From the NCBI GenBank assembly GCA_020436955.1, contig JAGQWW010000175.1:1-6037 (forward strand): a stretch of DNA of 6,037 nt. Direction: 5' to 3'. A program made the position numbers and the translations under genes. The notes beneath the pieces are model-generated. The model was given only the letters and a program-made list of their open reading frames with translations. It was not told the origin of the DNA and made no database searches. Shown piece after piece: positions 5,193 to 6,037 of this stretch. The DNA comes from Saprospiraceae bacterium. Its GTDB lineage: Bacteria > Bacteroidota > Bacteroidia > Chitinophagales > Saprospiraceae. Position 1 is the first letter of the stretch; each line of letters starts with the position of its first letter.

Positions 5193-6037
5193 TTATTGTT
5201 TGGGGTACCCTAATGCTTTCGAAGCAGCCTGATTGTACACTTCAGGGTTCAAATAAGTACCTTTTTCACCTGCAGGCTTTTCAACCACCGGTTCAATCCG
5301 GTTAGCTTCTGCATAAGGATCTTTTCTTATTCCTGTAATTTGCCAGCTCACCTCCACTCCAGGTTCAGAAGTTGCAATCACGAATTGATTATTACTTACT
5401 TTTTCCTTAATAATCGCTTGCGCAAATGTTCCGATTACAGTAAGTTGATAGCGGAAATCTTTATTTAAAGTCTGGAAATAATCAGGTAATGTCACCGTTG
5501 CAACGCCATTTTCATCCGTAGTAATATTGCCGTTATAGACGTTCATCATGTCAGGGCTTTCAACAAATGAATGGATGAGGTATTTGTTTTCAGGGTCATT
5601 TGGGTGGTCAATTTTGAAAGACCCTGATGATTTGGACAGGGTACCTGATACATGCACGTTTCCTTGAAAATATCCTGCGTAGTTTCCAAAGCCCAGACCT
5701 GATGTTGTACCATAAACACCATAATTGATGTTTACACCGGCGGTTCCATTTGCCACTCCATACACTCCGTAACGAGAGCCAGCACTTCCCAATGCTTCAC
5801 CATAGACTCCATAAACTGGTCTGTTGATGGAACCTCCCTGAGCTGTGGCCTTTACTCCATAGTTGCCACCTTCCAAATTACCTCCGGTACCGTAACCTGA
5901 ACCAGCTACAGCTTTTCCGTTTACTGCAATAACATCTTTATTGGCAAACTGGTCACCTGTATATTCAGCCTTTACAATTACATTGGTATTGCTGGCTGTG
6001 GAGCTTTTTACCCAAAGGGAGTTTGTTTCTCCATTGG
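5193..6037 (-). CDS. Fibre-like surface protein with YGVYG repeats, C-terminal part (5' end outside window)
   Basis: The reading frame is open from the right window edge to TAA at 5193-5195, giving 280 visible residues; the true start lies beyond 6037. A TTG at 5874-5876 is internal, since the frame continues upstream without a stop (NGETNSLWVKSS...). Visible residues about 59-125 are Gly/Tyr repeats (YGVYG) spaced 16 and 14 residues apart, resembling the glycine-rich shafts of tail-fibre-like proteins. From about residue 135 comes a distinct domain with SGSFKIDHP, FVESPDMMNVYNG, DFRYQLTVIGTFAQA and VSWQITGIRKDPYA. I recall this combination from uncharacterised surface or fibre-like proteins of several phyla. 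No S74-type chaperone motif, T9SS sorting domain or anchor is visible at the C-terminus. It probably shares an operon with the T9SS-sorted gene. Function is unknown; a surface fibre is an inference. Confidence 0.85.
   Translation of the reverse strand, partial: NGETNSLWVKSSTASNTNVIVKAEYTGDQFANKDVIAVNGKAVAGSGYGTGGNLEGGNYGVKATAQGGSINRPVYGVYGEALGSAGSRYGVYGVANGTAGVNINYGVYGTTSGLGFGNYAGYFQGNVHVSGTLSKSSGSFKIDHPNDPENKYLIHSFVESPDMMNVYNGNITTDENGVATVTLPDYFQTLNKDFRYQLTVIGTFAQAIIKEKVSNNQFVIATSEPGVEVSWQITGIRKDPYAEANRIEPVVEKPAGEKGTYLNPEVYNQAASKALGYPKQ
5661..5861 (-). repeat. YGVYG protein repeats in the fibre-like gene
   Basis: Tyr-led repeats start at codons beginning 5861 (YGVKA), 5813 (YGVYGEA), 5771 (YGVYGVA), 5723 (YGVYGTT) and 5681 (YAGYFQG, the degenerate last unit). 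The steps are 16, 14, 16 and 14 residues (48, 42, 48 and 42 bp). Between them lie Gly/Ala/Ser-rich segments. The alternating step suggests a 30-residue higher-order unit. The array stops where the conserved C-terminal domain begins. Confidence 0.75.

Noticed and set aside
5193..5876. A complete 227-residue gene starting at TTG 5876
   Set aside because: The frame stays open to the window edge with similar Gly-rich, fibre-like sequence, so the TTG is an internal Leu codon and the gene is partial.
5193..6037. Prophage tail-fibre gene
   Set aside because: No other phage gene lies in the window and the neighbour is a T9SS-sorted host-type protein; a cellular surface protein is the simpler reading.

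Overview
The window suggests a member of the Bacteroidota. The evidence is a type IX secretion (T9SS) sorting domain, an OmpA-family protein with a TSP3 calcium-repeat linker, a Vps10/Asp-box propeller protein of the kind common in that phylum, A-rich leaders without Shine-Dalgarno sequences, AT-leaning composition, and one good match to the Bacteroidota -7 promoter element (TAnnTTTG). The genus cannot be told from the sequence.

Layout. Positions 1-264 (+) are the last 87 codons of tpiA (triosephosphate isomerase). After 30 bp comes a complete OmpA-family outer-membrane protein gene, 295-1653 (+), made of a signal peptide, a probable beta-barrel, five exact 27-residue TSP3 repeats and an OmpA peptidoglycan-binding domain. 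It converges on a large secreted Asp-box propeller protein gene, 1691-4612 (-). The 37-bp gap between the two holds a 16-bp perfect-stem hairpin that should terminate transcription in both directions. Upstream of the propeller gene on the minus strand lie a second terminator (4659-4692), a small T9SS-sorted protein gene (4698-5159, -), and the 3' part of a repeat-rich, fibre-like protein gene (5193-6037, -) that runs off the right edge. The last two are 33 bp apart and probably form one transcription unit, read right to left and ended by the 4659-4692 hairpin.

How the genes relate. Apart from tpiA, all complete products carry signal peptides and should act in the envelope or outside the cell. 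The OmpA protein should tether the outer membrane to peptidoglycan. The propeller protein is a large extracytoplasmic beta-propeller of unknown ligand. The small T9SS protein and the fibre-like protein look like a two-gene surface module. No gap exceeds 100 bp. I saw no tRNA, rRNA, CRISPR array, insertion sequence or attachment site. I found no clear-cut new system. The least understood part is the fibre-like protein with its T9SS partner at 4698-6037.
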